A DNA stretch of 64,000 nt from Noviherbaspirillum sp. UKPF54 (GTDB lineage: Bacteria; Pseudomonadota; Gammaproteobacteria; Burkholderiales; Burkholderiaceae_D), in assembly GCF_007874125.1 (NCBI RefSeq), contig NZ_CP040128.1, positions 2,170,001 through 2,234,000 on the forward strand, read 5' to 3'. The notes under the pieces are model-generated. The model searched no databases, was not told where the DNA came from, and saw only the letters and a program-made list of their open reading frames with translations. Below are positions 9,675-18,123 of this stretch, in pieces (position 1 is the stretch's first letter; every line of letters starts with the position of its first letter). The translations under genes and the position numbers were made by a program.

Positions 9675-11395
9675 TACAGATCCTCCGAACCCAAGAGCAT
9701 TTCAGTCAAGCCTTTGCCGGCTTTCACCATCGGCCAGACGTTCTCGGTTTGATCCGTAATGAAGTTCATAAATACCAGTTTGTCCTTCATGCCGAACGCC
9801 TCTTTCAGCGCGCCTTCGACATCGCCCGGCTTCTCGATCTTCATGCCGACATGGCCGAAGGATTCCGCGAGCTTGTTGAAGTCCGGCAGCGAATCCATGT
9901 ACGACTCGGAATAGCGCGAACCGTAATCGATCTGCTGCCACTGGCGCACCATGCCAAGGAAGCGGTTGTTCAACAGGATGATCTTCGGCGTCAGGTGATA
10001 CTGCTTGCAGGTCGCGAGCTCCTGGATGCACATCTGAATCGACGCTTCGCCGGTAATACAGGCGACGGTCGCGCCCGGATTGGCCATCTGCACGCCCATC
10101 GCGTACGGGAGACCGACACCCATCGTGCCCAGGCCGCCGGAATTGATCCAACGGCGCGGCTTGTCGAAGCGGTAGTACTGTGCAGCCCACATCTGGTGCT
10201 GGCCGACGTCGGAGGTGATGAAGGCGTCGCCCTTGGTCACTTCCCACAGCTTCTCGACCACTGATTGCGGCTTGATCACGTCATCGGACGTTGCGTATTT
10301 CAGGCATTCGCGACCACGCCATTCATTGATCTGGCGCCACCACGCGCCCAGCGCTTGAGCATTCGGCTTGACGGCCGCTTCCGCGGCATCGAGCTGCGAC
10401 AGCAATTCCTGAAGCACGTCTTTCACATTCCCGACGATCGGAATGTCGACCTTGACGCGCTTGGAAATCGAAGACGGGTCGATATCAATGTGGATGATCT
10501 TGCGGGGATGCGTCGCGAAGTGTTTCGGATTACCGATCACACGGTCGTCGAAGCGCGCGCCGATGGCGATCAGTACGTCGCAGTGCTGCATCGCCATGTT
10601 GGCTTCGTACGTGCCATGCATGCCCGGCATGCCGACGAATTTGTCGCTCGAGGCCTTGTACGCGCCGAGGCCCATCAGCGTATTCGTGCACGGATAGCCG
10701 AGCTTATCAACCAGCTTGTTCAACTCTGCCGACGCATTGGCCAGGATGACGCCGCCGCCTGTATAGATCATCGGGCGCTCTGCCGACAGCAGCAGCTGCA
10801 CCGCCTTGCGGATCTGACCGGAGTGTCCCTTGTCGACAGGCTTGTAGGAGCGCATTTCGACTTCCTTCGGATATTCGAATGCGCATTTGTGCATCGAGAT
10901 ATCCTTCGGAATATCGACCAGCACCGGGCCCGGACGGCCAGTGGTGGCGATAAAGAAGGCTTTCTTAATCGTCGCGGCGAGATCCTTTACATCCTTGACG
11001 AGGAAGTTGTGTTTCACGCATGGGCGGGTGATGCCCACGGTGTCGCATTCCTGGAAGGCGTCCTGGCCGATTGCATGCGTGGGCACCTGGCCGGAGATAA
11101 CGACCATGGGGACCGAATCCATGTAAGCAGTCGCCAGACCGGTAACCGCGTTCGTCACTCCGGGGCCGGAGGTGACGATAGCAACGCCGACTTTTTGCGA
11201 GCTGCGCGAGTACGCGTCCGCCGCATGGATGGCCGCCTGCTCATGGCGCACCAGGATGTGCTGGAATTTGTCTTGATTGAAGATGGCGTCGTAGATGTAG
11301 AGCACTGCGCCGCCGGGATAGCCGAACACGTGCTCGACGCCCTCTTCGGCCAAACAGCGCACGACGATTTCCGCGCCTGTCAGTTCGATACTCAT
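9674..11395 (-). CDS. ilvB: Acetolactate synthase, catalytic large subunit
   Basis: ThDP-, FAD- and Mg-dependent enzyme joining pyruvate with pyruvate or 2-oxobutyrate. The start at 11395 (MSIELTGAEIVVRCL) is chosen because AAGGAA lies nine bases upstream and it matches the family N-terminus; the frame stays open further upstream to 11593. It gives 573 residues, the usual size. Seen: YPGGAVLYIYD, the cofactor glutamate in LVRHEQAAIHAADAYSR, FAD-domain GARFDDRVIGN, and LNNRFLGMVRQWQ. The ThDP/Mg motif reads GEASIQM where many family members have GDGSxQM. Heads the ilvB-ilvN-ilvC operon. Confidence 0.97.
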   Translation of the reverse strand: MSIELTGAEIVVRCLAEEGVEHVFGYPGGAVLYIYDAIFNQDKFQHILVRHEQAAIHAADAYSRSSQKVGVAIVTSGPGVTNAVTGLATAYMDSVPMVVISGQVPTHAIGQDAFQECDTVGITRPCVKHNFLVKDVKDLAATIKKAFFIATTGRPGPVLVDIPKDISMHKCAFEYPKEVEMRSYKPVDKGHSGQIRKAVQLLLSAERPMIYTGGGVILANASAELNKLVDKLGYPCTNTLMGLGAYKASSDKFVGMPGMHGTYEANMAMQHCDVLIAIGARFDDRVIGNPKHFATHPRKIIHIDIDPSSISKRVKVDIPIVGNVKDVLQELLSQLDAAEAAVKPNAQALGAWWRQINEWRGRECLKYATSDDVIKPQSVVEKLWEVTKGDAFITSDVGQHQMWAAQYYRFDKPRRWINSGGLGTMGVGLPYAMGVQMANPGATVACITGEASIQMCIQELATCKQYHLTPKIILLNNRFLGMVRQWQQIDYGSRYSESYMDSLPDFNKLAESFGHVGMKIEKPGDVEGALKEAFGMKDKLVFMNFITDQTENVWPMVKAGKGLTEMLLGSEDL

Positions 11396-11707
11396 TGCTA
11401 AGTTCCTTTCAAGGTCCATTGGAGATTGATCGGATGCTCTCTCCTGGCGGAATCGCACGGAACGACAGGTCTTTGGGCTTCCCTTTCTTGTGCGGTCACG
11501 CCGGTTCGGTACGCACCCGTAGATGCGGTTCAAAGCGGCGCTAAACGCGACTCGTTCAGCCGGAGTACTGAAGATCCGATACGGATTCCTCACGCTTGTG
11601 GCGTGGGTTAGAGCAAACAGCTTTCAAATGTTGAAGCGCGCCTGATCGAAAAGCGGCATCTTGGGCCGCGCGAAAAGACTGTCCTTCACGGGTGAGAAGG
11701 GAATGAT

Positions 11708-11736
11708 ACGTTAATGTGTTGCACCATTTTGGTCAA
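11708..11736 (-). promoter_or_regulatory. Possible ilvB promoter
   Basis: TTGACC (11736-11731), a 17-base spacer and TAACGT (11713-11708), a weak -10. If used, ilvB would have a ~300-base untranslated leader. No leader peptide rich in Ile, Val or Leu is visible in it. Confidence 0.35.
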
Positions 11737-11780
11737 GTCAAATTCGACCAAAACCTTTTGAAATCAAGCGCATTAAGCCA

Positions 11781-11808
11781 AAAAAAGCCCACAGCTGCGG
11801 GCTTTTTT
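11781..11808. terminator. Strong bidirectional terminator between divergent genes
   Basis: AAAAAAGCCC (11781-11790) and GGGCTTTTTT (11799-11808) form a ten-pair hairpin with an eight-base loop and flanking A and T runs. It lies upstream of both neighbours (ilvB leftward, sigma factor rightward), so it ends no annotated gene. Confidence 0.8.
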
Positions 11809-11905
11809 GCTAGCATTCGCACAGTTTCGAAGAACAACTATTCGATGGCCTCCGATCCCTCGATCGACTTTCTCCCGGCAGCCGAAAGACAATCCGCCAC
11901 ATCGC

Positions 11906-12475
11906 ATGGCAACTGAAAAAGAACTTTCCGATTTTCTGGAAAACGTAGAACGCCGCGCCTTCAAACAGGCGGTTTATGCGGTGCGCAAGGATGAAGCAGC
12001 CCTGGACATCGTCCAGGACGCAATGATCAAGCTCGCCGAAAAATACGGCGACAAGCCGGCCTCCGAGCTGCCGCTTCTCTTCCAGCGGATACTGCAAAAC
12101 ACGATCCATGACTACTTTCGGCGTGAAAAGGTACGAAGTACTTGGGTCAGCCTGTTCTCCGGCCTCGGCGGTGACGCGGACGACAGCGAACATTTTGATT
12201 TATTGGAAACATTCGAGTCCGAAGAAGGTTCGCTCGCCGCGGAATCCAGCGCGGACAAGGTGGAGCGCCAACAAGTTTTAGCCGCAATTGAGGAAGAAGT
12301 ACAAAAGCTGCCCGCACGTCAACGGGAAGCATTCCTTATGCGTTATTGGCAAGATATGGATGTAGCTGAAACAGCTGCAGCGATGGGCTGCTCAGAGGGC
12401 AGCGTGAAAACACACTGCTCTCGCGCCACACATGCGCTGGCCCAGGCATTGCGAGCCAAAGGAATCACCCTATGA
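11906..12475 (+). CDS. ECF-type RNA polymerase sigma factor
   Basis: 189 residues from ATG 11906 (MATEKELSDFL). Region 2 reads FKQAVYAVRKDEAALDIVQDAMIKLAEKY, with the LLFQRILQNTIHDYFRREK segment that melts and reads the -10. Region 4 reads VQKLPARQREAFLMRYWQDMDVAETAAAMGCSEGSVKTHCSRA, a clear helix-turn-helix. The linker between them is acidic. It is the first gene of a four-gene run with DUF3619, DUF3106 and RDD proteins, and overlaps the next gene by ATGA, so coupling with a membrane partner is likely. The target regulon is unknown. Confidence 0.9.
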   Translation: MATEKELSDFLENVERRAFKQAVYAVRKDEAALDIVQDAMIKLAEKYGDKPASELPLLFQRILQNTIHDYFRREKVRSTWVSLFSGLGGDADDSEHFDLLETFESEEGSLAAESSADKVERQQVLAAIEEEVQKLPARQREAFLMRYWQDMDVAETAAAMGCSEGSVKTHCSRATHALAQALRAKGITL

Positions 12476-12876
12476 ACCAGAAAGAACTGAATTTCGCCTA
12501 TAAAGTGCGCCATGCGCTGAACGAGTCCGCAGAAAATCTTCCGGCATCTACCGCAGAACGCCTCTCTTCTGCGCGCAAAATTGCACTATCGCGAAAAAAG
12601 AAAGAATCCACGCTCCGCATCCTTGTTTCACCGCGACGTCTGGCGGGCGACGCCGGCAGCTTTTTCAATGCCCATTTCTCATGGATTGCCCGGATGGGGC
12701 TGATCCTGCCATTGATTGTCGTGGCTACAGGGCTGGCTGGCATTTATCAATATGAGCAAGAACGGCACATCGACGAAACCGCAGAGATCGACGCAGCGGT
12801 CCTGACGGACGAATTGCCTCTGTCGGCATATGTTGACCATGGCTTTAACGCCTACCTTGCCAAGCGAGGCGAGTGA
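12472..12876 (+). CDS. DUF3619 membrane protein, candidate anti-sigma factor
   Basis: 134 residues. A cytoplasmic N-terminal ~75 residues (LNFAYKVRHALNESAENLPASTAERLSSARKIAL) is followed by one membrane helix (MGLILPLIVVATGLAGIYQY, about 75-94) and a short acidic periplasmic tail ending DELPLSAYVDHGFNAYLAKRGE. This layout and the four-base overlap with the sigma factor gene fit a membrane anti-sigma factor, but the DUF3619 family has no established function that I know of, so that role is inference. Confidence 0.8.
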   Translation: MNQKELNFAYKVRHALNESAENLPASTAERLSSARKIALSRKKKESTLRILVSPRRLAGDAGSFFNAHFSWIARMGLILPLIVVATGLAGIYQYEQERHIDETAEIDAAVLTDELPLSAYVDHGFNAYLAKRGE

Positions 12877-12877
12877 C

Positions 12878-13537
12878 GTGACACACAGCATTGTGCTTTT
12901 GCCCGCCCGCCTATTGCGGGCGGCGCGTATTTTAGGAGCAAGCCTGTCGATCCTGGCGGCGCCCGCATATGCTGCCGACATGCCGTCACAACCGGTCCCG
13001 CCGTCAGGCATAGCGCAGCCTGCCGCGAATTCGCCACAGGCCGCCGCCAGACCCTTGTGGTCCGAGTTGTCACCTGCGCAGCAACAAGCGCTAGCACCTT
13101 TAGCGGGCGAATGGGACAAGCTTGACACCCTACGCAAGAACAAATGGCTCGCTATCGGCAACAGATACGCGAAGATGAAACCCGCCGAACAACAGCGCAT
13201 GCAGGAGCGCATGCGCGACTGGGTAACGCTCACGCCGGAACAGCGGCGCATCGCCCGCGAAAGTTATGCTCGGGCAAAAAGACTGGGCCCGGAACAGAAG
13301 TCGGCGCAATGGGAGCAATACCAGCAATTACCGGAAGAGCAGAAAAAGAGGCTGGCTGCCGACGCTGCGTCGAAAAAACGAGTCGCCACGCTGCCGTCAA
13401 ATGCCGCGCAAGCAAATCATAGCAAGACTGTGCCGCCGATTAAGTCTGCCCCCAAACCCGTCATCGAACGCTCGGTTACCCCCCAGGCGGCCAGCGAATC
13501 GGTACTGCAGGCGCCTTCGCCAGCACAGGAAAAATAG
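12878..13537 (+). CDS. DUF3106 exported protein
   Basis: 219 residues from a GTG start at 12878, preferred because it follows the DUF3619 stop by one base, has GAGG upstream, and gives a proper signal peptide (ILGASLSILAAPAYAAD). The mature part is helical and charged: a DUF3106 core with WSELSPAQQQALAPLAGEW, KWLAIGNRYAKMKPAEQQRMQ and LTPEQRRIARESYARAKRL, then a proline/alanine-rich tail. It is a predicted periplasmic protein and may sense or buffer envelope conditions for the sigma factor pair; no biochemical function is known to me. Confidence 0.82.
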   Translation: MTHSIVLLPARLLRAARILGASLSILAAPAYAADMPSQPVPPSGIAQPAANSPQAAARPLWSELSPAQQQALAPLAGEWDKLDTLRKNKWLAIGNRYAKMKPAEQQRMQERMRDWVTLTPEQRRIARESYARAKRLGPEQKSAQWEQYQQLPEEQKKRLAADAASKKRVATLPSNAAQANHSKTVPPIKSAPKPVIERSVTPQAASESVLQAPSPAQEK

Positions 13538-13552
13538 CATCCGACATTACCG

Positions 13553-14035
13553 TTGAATACCACAACAACTCCCTCCCTGAAACGCCGACTGGCCAGCATG
13601 GTGTACGAAGCCATGCTGCTGTTTGGCGTGGTCGCCGTTACCGGCGCACTGTTTTCCATCTTGTTCCAGCAGCGCCATGCGCTCTACTTGCGACATGCCC
13701 TTCAAGTCTGGCTATTAGTCGTCATCACGTCTTATTTCATCTGGTTCTGGACGAAGAGCGGCCAAACTCTTGCAATGAAGACGTGGCGCATTCGCCTCGT
13801 GTCCATCGACGGCGGGAAAGTCGGAGTCAAGCGCGCATTTGTCAGATATCTGATTGCTTGGCTGTGGATCTTGCCGGGGCTTGCATTCGCATGGCTCGCC
13901 GAAGCCAGGGACTGGAGCCTTGCCATCATCCCGGCAGCAAACATAGTGTTCTGGGCAATGACGATTTATCTCGATCCCCAGCGCCAGTTCCTGCATGACC
14001 GCTTGGCCGGAACGCGTGTCATCAACGCTTCTTGA
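13553..14035 (+). CDS. RDD-family membrane protein
   Basis: 160 residues beginning at TTG 13553; no ATG is available before residue 16 and a stop lies just upstream at 13535. The RDD domain shows SLKRRLASMVYEAMLLFGV (usual Arg-Asp positions partly altered), KSGQTLAMKTWRIRLV, and QRQFLHDRLAGTRVI with the terminal Asp-Arg. Three to four hydrophobic helices are visible. RDD proteins are small inner-membrane proteins, some linked to transport. It ends the sigma factor operon and converges on the next gene with a 16-base gap. Confidence 0.85.
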   Translation: MNTTTTPSLKRRLASMVYEAMLLFGVVAVTGALFSILFQQRHALYLRHALQVWLLVVITSYFIWFWTKSGQTLAMKTWRIRLVSIDGGKVGVKRAFVRYLIAWLWILPGLAFAWLAEARDWSLAIIPAANIVFWAMTIYLDPQRQFLHDRLAGTRVINAS

Positions 14036-14051
14036 CGAGTTCAGTACTGCG

Positions 14052-14762
14052 CTAGTTTCCGGCCACGTCGACCATGAACGGATCGGCCGCTCCGGCATAA
14101 AGCCTGTCCATGATCGTGCGCTCGCGCTGAACGATTGCCGACACGAACAAGTGCGGATTTTTCATCACCTTGAAAGCCTTGAACCCGCGTTCGAGAAAAC
14201 TCTGCAACTCTGCCAGCCCGGCCAGCTTTGCCGGACCTCGCATCATGGCCAGCGTACTACCGATCATGGGAATGCGAACCAGTTCACACAAGGCATTCCC
14301 CAGTGATTCAACATGGGCTATTTGCCGCTCGCGATCAGCGCGCGCAGCCATCTTCCTGTATGCGACGATATAGTCCTCTTCGCTGAAGCATTGCCCAAGG
14401 TGCTGCGCCATTGCCGCGTCCAGCTTTTCGGACAACGCATCCAGCGCAATCGCTTCCGCGATTGTCTTCAATGCCGTGGCAGGCAACATTCGCTCCATTG
14501 CCGGGACCACGCGCACCAGATCAGCATCCCTTTGGGTCAAATCCTCGGTGCCATACAAATCATTCAAGAAAAACTCCGCCGCTTTTCGTGATTCATGACT
14601 ATTCAGCAAATCAGCATGAGTGCGAGCCATTCGCTGCGACTGGAAAGACCTGAGGGCGATGCGTGAAGCAAGGGCTGCAGGATCATTTTGGGCCGCACGC
14701 CTTTCAGCGGTCACCGCCCCTAATTCTCGCCGAATGGCAGCTATGGCTTTTTCTTTTTTCAT
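14052..14762 (-). CDS. FFLEELY-motif protein
   Basis: 236 residues from ATG 14762 (MKKEKAIAAIRREL); a TTG at 14858 would add 32 residues and no strong Shine-Dalgarno decides between them. The motif AAEFFLNDLYGTEDLTQRDADL (about residues 60-81) identifies the FFLEELY group of helical proteins of unknown function. The rest is helical, with SEEDYIVAYRKMAARADRERQI and a hydrophobic VRIPMIGSTLAMMRGPAKLAGL. It is divergent from the Tat-subunit/GMC oxidoreductase genes and may belong to the same lipid-related group, which is inference from position. Confidence 0.72.
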   Translation of the reverse strand: MKKEKAIAAIRRELGAVTAERRAAQNDPAALASRIALRSFQSQRMARTHADLLNSHESRKAAEFFLNDLYGTEDLTQRDADLVRVVPAMERMLPATALKTIAEAIALDALSEKLDAAMAQHLGQCFSEEDYIVAYRKMAARADRERQIAHVESLGNALCELVRIPMIGSTLAMMRGPAKLAGLAELQSFLERGFKAFKVMKNPHLFVSAIVQRERTIMDRLYAGAADPFMVDVAGN

Positions 14763-14956
14763 GACATGATTAATCGGCTGAGGCCGAAGCGCACTATTTC
14801 CAGTTCCCCCGGCAATCGCTAGCAGGCCATATATTATGGCCGGCAAAAGAAGATTCAACTTTGGCTTTATTCGCCTAGAGCAAGAGCTCTAGTTCACTGC
14901 ATTTTTCCCTTGAATGCTTGGAGTACACTGCGCAAAACAATATACATGAGGGAGAC

Positions 14957-15478
14957 ATGGCAGCAGCCACCTTTTTTCGCCGTTCATTTTTGAAAGCAGG
15001 CGTCGCCGGCGCCGTTGCACTGGCCTTGACTGGCGGCCTTTACAGGCTGACCAGCCAACCTGCAGCGACGGTCAAGTTCGTGCTCGATGACGCAGCCAAA
15101 GCCGCGCTCGCTGCGATCATTCCGGTCGTTTTAAAAGACGCCGTCGAACCTGGATCTCCGGGCGTACAGCTCGCCATGGAGCGGGTTCAAGGCGCCATTG
15201 CGGGGCTCCCACTGCGCACCCAAAAGGAAGTCCGGGATTTGTTCGCCCTTCTGACACTGGCGCCGACACGGCGCATATTGGCCGGCATCCCCGACGACTG
15301 GCCGAATGCCAAACAGGATGATATCGCCACGTTCTTGCAGAGCTGGCGCGTGCATCGCATAGAAATGCTGCAGAGCGCCTATCACGCCCTGCACGACTTG
15401 ATTACGGGTCCATGGTATGCGGATGAATCGAATTGGGCGTCTATCGGCTATCCGGGCCCGCTGAAAGAATTGAGCTAA
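14957..15478 (+). CDS. Tat-exported small subunit for GMC oxidoreductase
   Basis: 173 residues from ATG 14957, chosen because GAGGGAG lies just upstream. The twin-arginine signal is FFRRSFLKAGVAGAVALALTGG. The mature helical domain resembles gluconate 2-dehydrogenase subunit 3-type partners (FVLDDAAKAALAAIIPVVL, QKEVRDLFALLTLAPTRRIL, RVHRIEMLQSAYHALHDLI, then PWYADESNWASIGYPGP). Six bases separate it from the oxidoreductase gene. In such pairs the Tat signal of the small subunit can carry the flavoprotein across the membrane; the flavoprotein here lacks its own signal. Confidence 0.8.
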   Translation: MAAATFFRRSFLKAGVAGAVALALTGGLYRLTSQPAATVKFVLDDAAKAALAAIIPVVLKDAVEPGSPGVQLAMERVQGAIAGLPLRTQKEVRDLFALLTLAPTRRILAGIPDDWPNAKQDDIATFLQSWRVHRIEMLQSAYHALHDLITGPWYADESNWASIGYPGPLKELS

Positions 15479-15484
15479 GAAATC

Positions 15485-17125
15485 ATGACGATCTCCACGA
15501 ACGGACCAATCTCCGATCCCATTCAAGCCGGGCTGGCCTCTGGCTGGCAAGTACTTGACGCTTCCAGCTTGGCCGAGGACCGGCATTTCGAAGCCGACGT
15601 GGTCATCGTCGGCACCGGCGCGGGCGGCGGCGTGACGGCGGAAATCCTGGCGCTTGCCGGGCTGAAGGTGATCCTGATAGAGGAAGGCCCGCTGAAATCG
15701 TCCAGGGACTTCAAGATGCGCGAAGCGCAAGCCTATCCTGCGCTCTACCAGGAATCGGCTGCGCGCAAGACGAAGGATAAATCGATCAATATCCTGCAGG
15801 GGCGCGCCGTCGGCGGATCAACGACGGTGAACTGGACCTCCAGCTTTCGCACGCCTGGCCGGACGCTGAATTACTGGCAACAGACATTCGGCCTGAAGGA
15901 CTATTCGTCGGAATCGCTCGCGCCATGGTTTGCAATGATGGAACGGCGGCTCAACATCCACCCGTGGGCCACGGAGCCGAACGAAAACAACAACCTGCTC
16001 AGGCAAGGTGCCACGAAACTCGGCATCCCAACAGGTGTCATCTCGCGCAACGTCAAGGGTTGCTGGAATCTTGGCTATTGCGGAATGGGCTGCCCGACCA
16101 ATGCAAAGCAGTCCATGCTGATCACCACGATTCCATCTGCACTGTCGCATGGCGCCATGCTGGTCACGCGAGCACGCGCAGACAAGCTGCATTTCAAGGG
16201 CGATGCCGTCGACAGCCTTGCATGTGTTGCCATGGATGCGAGCGGTCTGGAACCGACAGGAAGAAAAGTGAGCCTGCGCGCCAGGCATTTTGTCCTTTCG
16301 GGCGGGGCAATCAACTCGCCGGCGTTGCTGATGCGTTCAGGCGCGCCCGACCCGCACCGCTTGCTCGGCAAGAGGACCTTCCTGCACCCGACCGTGATTT
16401 CCGCAGCCCTCCATGATCACAAGGTCGAAGGCTTTTCGGGCGCGCCGCAGTCGGTGTACTCCGATCATTTCCTGGAAACGCAGTCTATCGACGGCCCTAT
16501 CGGGTACAAACTGGAAGCGCCGCCATTGCATCCTCTGCTGTTCGCATCGACCATGAATGGTTTCGGCGCACGGCACAGCGCGGTGATGAAGCAGTTCGCC
16601 CAAACCCATGCCCTACTCGCCCTGCTGCGCGACGGCTTTAATGAACATTCCGTCGGCGGAACGGTCCAATTGCGCGACGACGGTTCGCCGGTTCTTGATT
16701 ATCCGATCACGGATTTTGTGTGGAATGGCGTCAAACGCGCCCTGCTGAGCATGGCTGAAATCCAGTTTGCCGCGGGCGCACGGACCGTATATCCCGTACA
16801 TGAAATGGCAGAAGGCTATTCAAACTGGAAGGCGGCCAAACAGGCGATCGAGACCTTGCCCTACAAGCCCTTGCTGACGCGGGTAGTTTCCGCGCACGTC
16901 ATGGGCGGATGCGGAATGTCGGGTGACGAAAAGTTGGGCGTCGTGTCGTCCAACGGGCGCTATCATGGCATTACGAATTTGTCCGTGCATGACGGCTCCC
17001 TGTTTCCGACGTCGATCGGCGCGAATCCCCAGCTGTCGATTTACGGGACGACAGCCAGGCTCGCCAGCGGGCTTGCCGAACAGCTGAGCGGCAAACCCGC
17101 TCCTGCATTGGCGGCATCGACTTAA
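15485..17125 (+). CDS. GMC-family FAD oxidoreductase (alcohol dehydrogenase/oxidase type)
   Basis: 546 residues. FAD-binding Rossmann motif VVIVGTGAGGGVTAEILALAG at ~39-59 with IEEG after it, then GMC signature GRAVGGSTTVNW. A cysteine-bearing segment GCWNLGYCGMGCPTNAKQS (about 193-211) is typical of the bacterial long-chain alcohol/sterol oxidase branch. The C-terminal catalytic region has SAHVMGGCGMSGDEKLGVV with the histidine, and SIGANPQLSIYGTTARLA. The likely reaction is oxidation of a hydrophobic or sugar alcohol with an FAD-linked acceptor. The substrate is not fixed by the sequence; the lipid neighbours favour a long-chain alcohol. Confidence 0.88.
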   Translation: MTISTNGPISDPIQAGLASGWQVLDASSLAEDRHFEADVVIVGTGAGGGVTAEILALAGLKVILIEEGPLKSSRDFKMREAQAYPALYQESAARKTKDKSINILQGRAVGGSTTVNWTSSFRTPGRTLNYWQQTFGLKDYSSESLAPWFAMMERRLNIHPWATEPNENNNLLRQGATKLGIPTGVISRNVKGCWNLGYCGMGCPTNAKQSMLITTIPSALSHGAMLVTRARADKLHFKGDAVDSLACVAMDASGLEPTGRKVSLRARHFVLSGGAINSPALLMRSGAPDPHRLLGKRTFLHPTVISAALHDHKVEGFSGAPQSVYSDHFLETQSIDGPIGYKLEAPPLHPLLFASTMNGFGARHSAVMKQFAQTHALLALLRDGFNEHSVGGTVQLRDDGSPVLDYPITDFVWNGVKRALLSMAEIQFAAGARTVYPVHEMAEGYSNWKAAKQAIETLPYKPLLTRVVSAHVMGGCGMSGDEKLGVVSSNGRYHGITNLSVHDGSLFPTSIGANPQLSIYGTTARLASGLAEQLSGKPAPALAAST

Positions 17126-17141
17126 TGCTCCCGGATACTCC

Positions 17142-18116
17142 ATGGCCGTTGTCCGCATCACCAGACTTCTCCTCCTGATCCAGTTTGCCATCGCATTGGC
17201 GATGGCAGCTTTCGCAAAATCGGTTTTCCACATCCCGAACAATATGCTGGCTCTCGCGCTTGGGATCGCGGCAGTACTTCTGGTCCGCTTGTCGATCACA
17301 GCGAACAACTTTTCGCTGGCCTGGCATTTTCGGAGCGAGACGCCGCAGGCATACTGCCTGAACTTTGGGCAGGCAATCCGGCTATTCTTTGGAGAGTTCC
17401 GGGCAACGATGACCGCCTCGTCCTGGACCATGCCATTTCACACGTTCTCCAGGCGAGTGGCGGACAAACCGGCCGCGCTGCCCGTCCTGCTCATTCACGG
17501 ATATGGCTGCAACAGCGGCTACTGGCACGCGATGAGCGCTGCCCTGGCGGCGCAAAATATCAGTCACTATGCACTCGATATGGAGCCGCTCATCGGCAGC
17601 ATCGACGCGTATGTGCCGATGATTCACGAGGCTGTCGAGCGAATTTGCGGCGAAACCGGAAGCAGCAAGATCGTCATTGTGGCCCACAGCATGGGAGGCC
17701 TGGCAACGCGCGCTTATCTGCGCGACCACGGCGACGCCCACATCGCCAAAGCCGTCACGCTGGGCACGCCTCATCACGGCACCGCCCTGGCGCGCTTCGG
17801 CATCGGCATCAACACAAAGCAAATGCTGTGGACCGTCGGCGAACAGGAAGGCTTATCCAGCAAATGGCTGCGCGAACTGGCCGAGAACGAGGACAAGGCG
17901 GTGTACCGGCGCATCGTGTCGCTCTATTCGCACCACGACAATATCATCGCGCCCCAGGTTTCTTCCCGCCTCGACGGTGCCGTCAATCTCGAATTCCAGG
18001 GGATCGGGCACGTCGCGCTGGCCATGCACCCCGCCATCCAGGCGCAAGTCATTCGTGAAATCCGCAGCGCCTCGGTTCATGCAGCCGCTCCTTCCGTCGA
18101 GCCCGCTCGACAATAA
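17142..18116 (+). CDS. Membrane-anchored alpha/beta hydrolase, lipase-like
   Basis: 324 residues. Two N-terminal hydrophobic segments (ITRLLLLIQFAIALAMAAFA and NMLALALGIAAVLLVRLSI) anchor it. The hydrolase core starts at VLLIHGYGCNSGYWHAM, with nucleophile elbow AHSMGGLAT (Ser about 184), VTLGTPHHGTALA, an acidic residue near YSHHDNIIAP, and histidine in GIGHVALAMHP. This is the lipase/triacylglycerol hydrolase fold. It lies 16 bases after the GMC gene and probably shares its transcript, so it may release a fatty or ester substrate. Convergent with corA, seven bases apart. Confidence 0.85.
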   Translation: MAVVRITRLLLLIQFAIALAMAAFAKSVFHIPNNMLALALGIAAVLLVRLSITANNFSLAWHFRSETPQAYCLNFGQAIRLFFGEFRATMTASSWTMPFHTFSRRVADKPAALPVLLIHGYGCNSGYWHAMSAALAAQNISHYALDMEPLIGSIDAYVPMIHEAVERICGETGSSKIVIVAHSMGGLATRAYLRDHGDAHIAKAVTLGTPHHGTALARFGIGINTKQMLWTVGEQEGLSSKWLRELAENEDKAVYRRIVSLYSHHDNIIAPQVSSRLDGAVNLEFQGIGHVALAMHPAIQAQVIREIRSASVHAAAPSVEPARQ

Positions 18117-18123
18117 CCGCGCT

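Larger units (their letters stand above)
11396..11905. other. Divergent intergenic region between ilvB and the sigma factor gene
   Basis: About 510 bases without a convincing gene. It holds a possible ilvB promoter (11708-11736), a strong bidirectional terminator (11781-11808) and, on the minus strand, an open but non-conserved-looking extension of the ilvB frame up to 11593. A short 23-codon frame from ATG 11844 overlaps the start of the sigma factor gene and might couple to it, but nothing else supports it. Confidence 0.6.

Noticed and set aside
11396..11593. N-terminal extension of IlvB by 66 residues
   Set aside because: The extension is Arg-rich and unlike the family; the ATG at 11395 has a good ribosome site and matches the standard start.
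11708..11740. Possible short leader ORF (MVQHINVSF...) upstream of ilvB
   Set aside because: Contains only two Val and one Ile in 13 codons and overlaps the proposed promoter; not convincing as an attenuator peptide.
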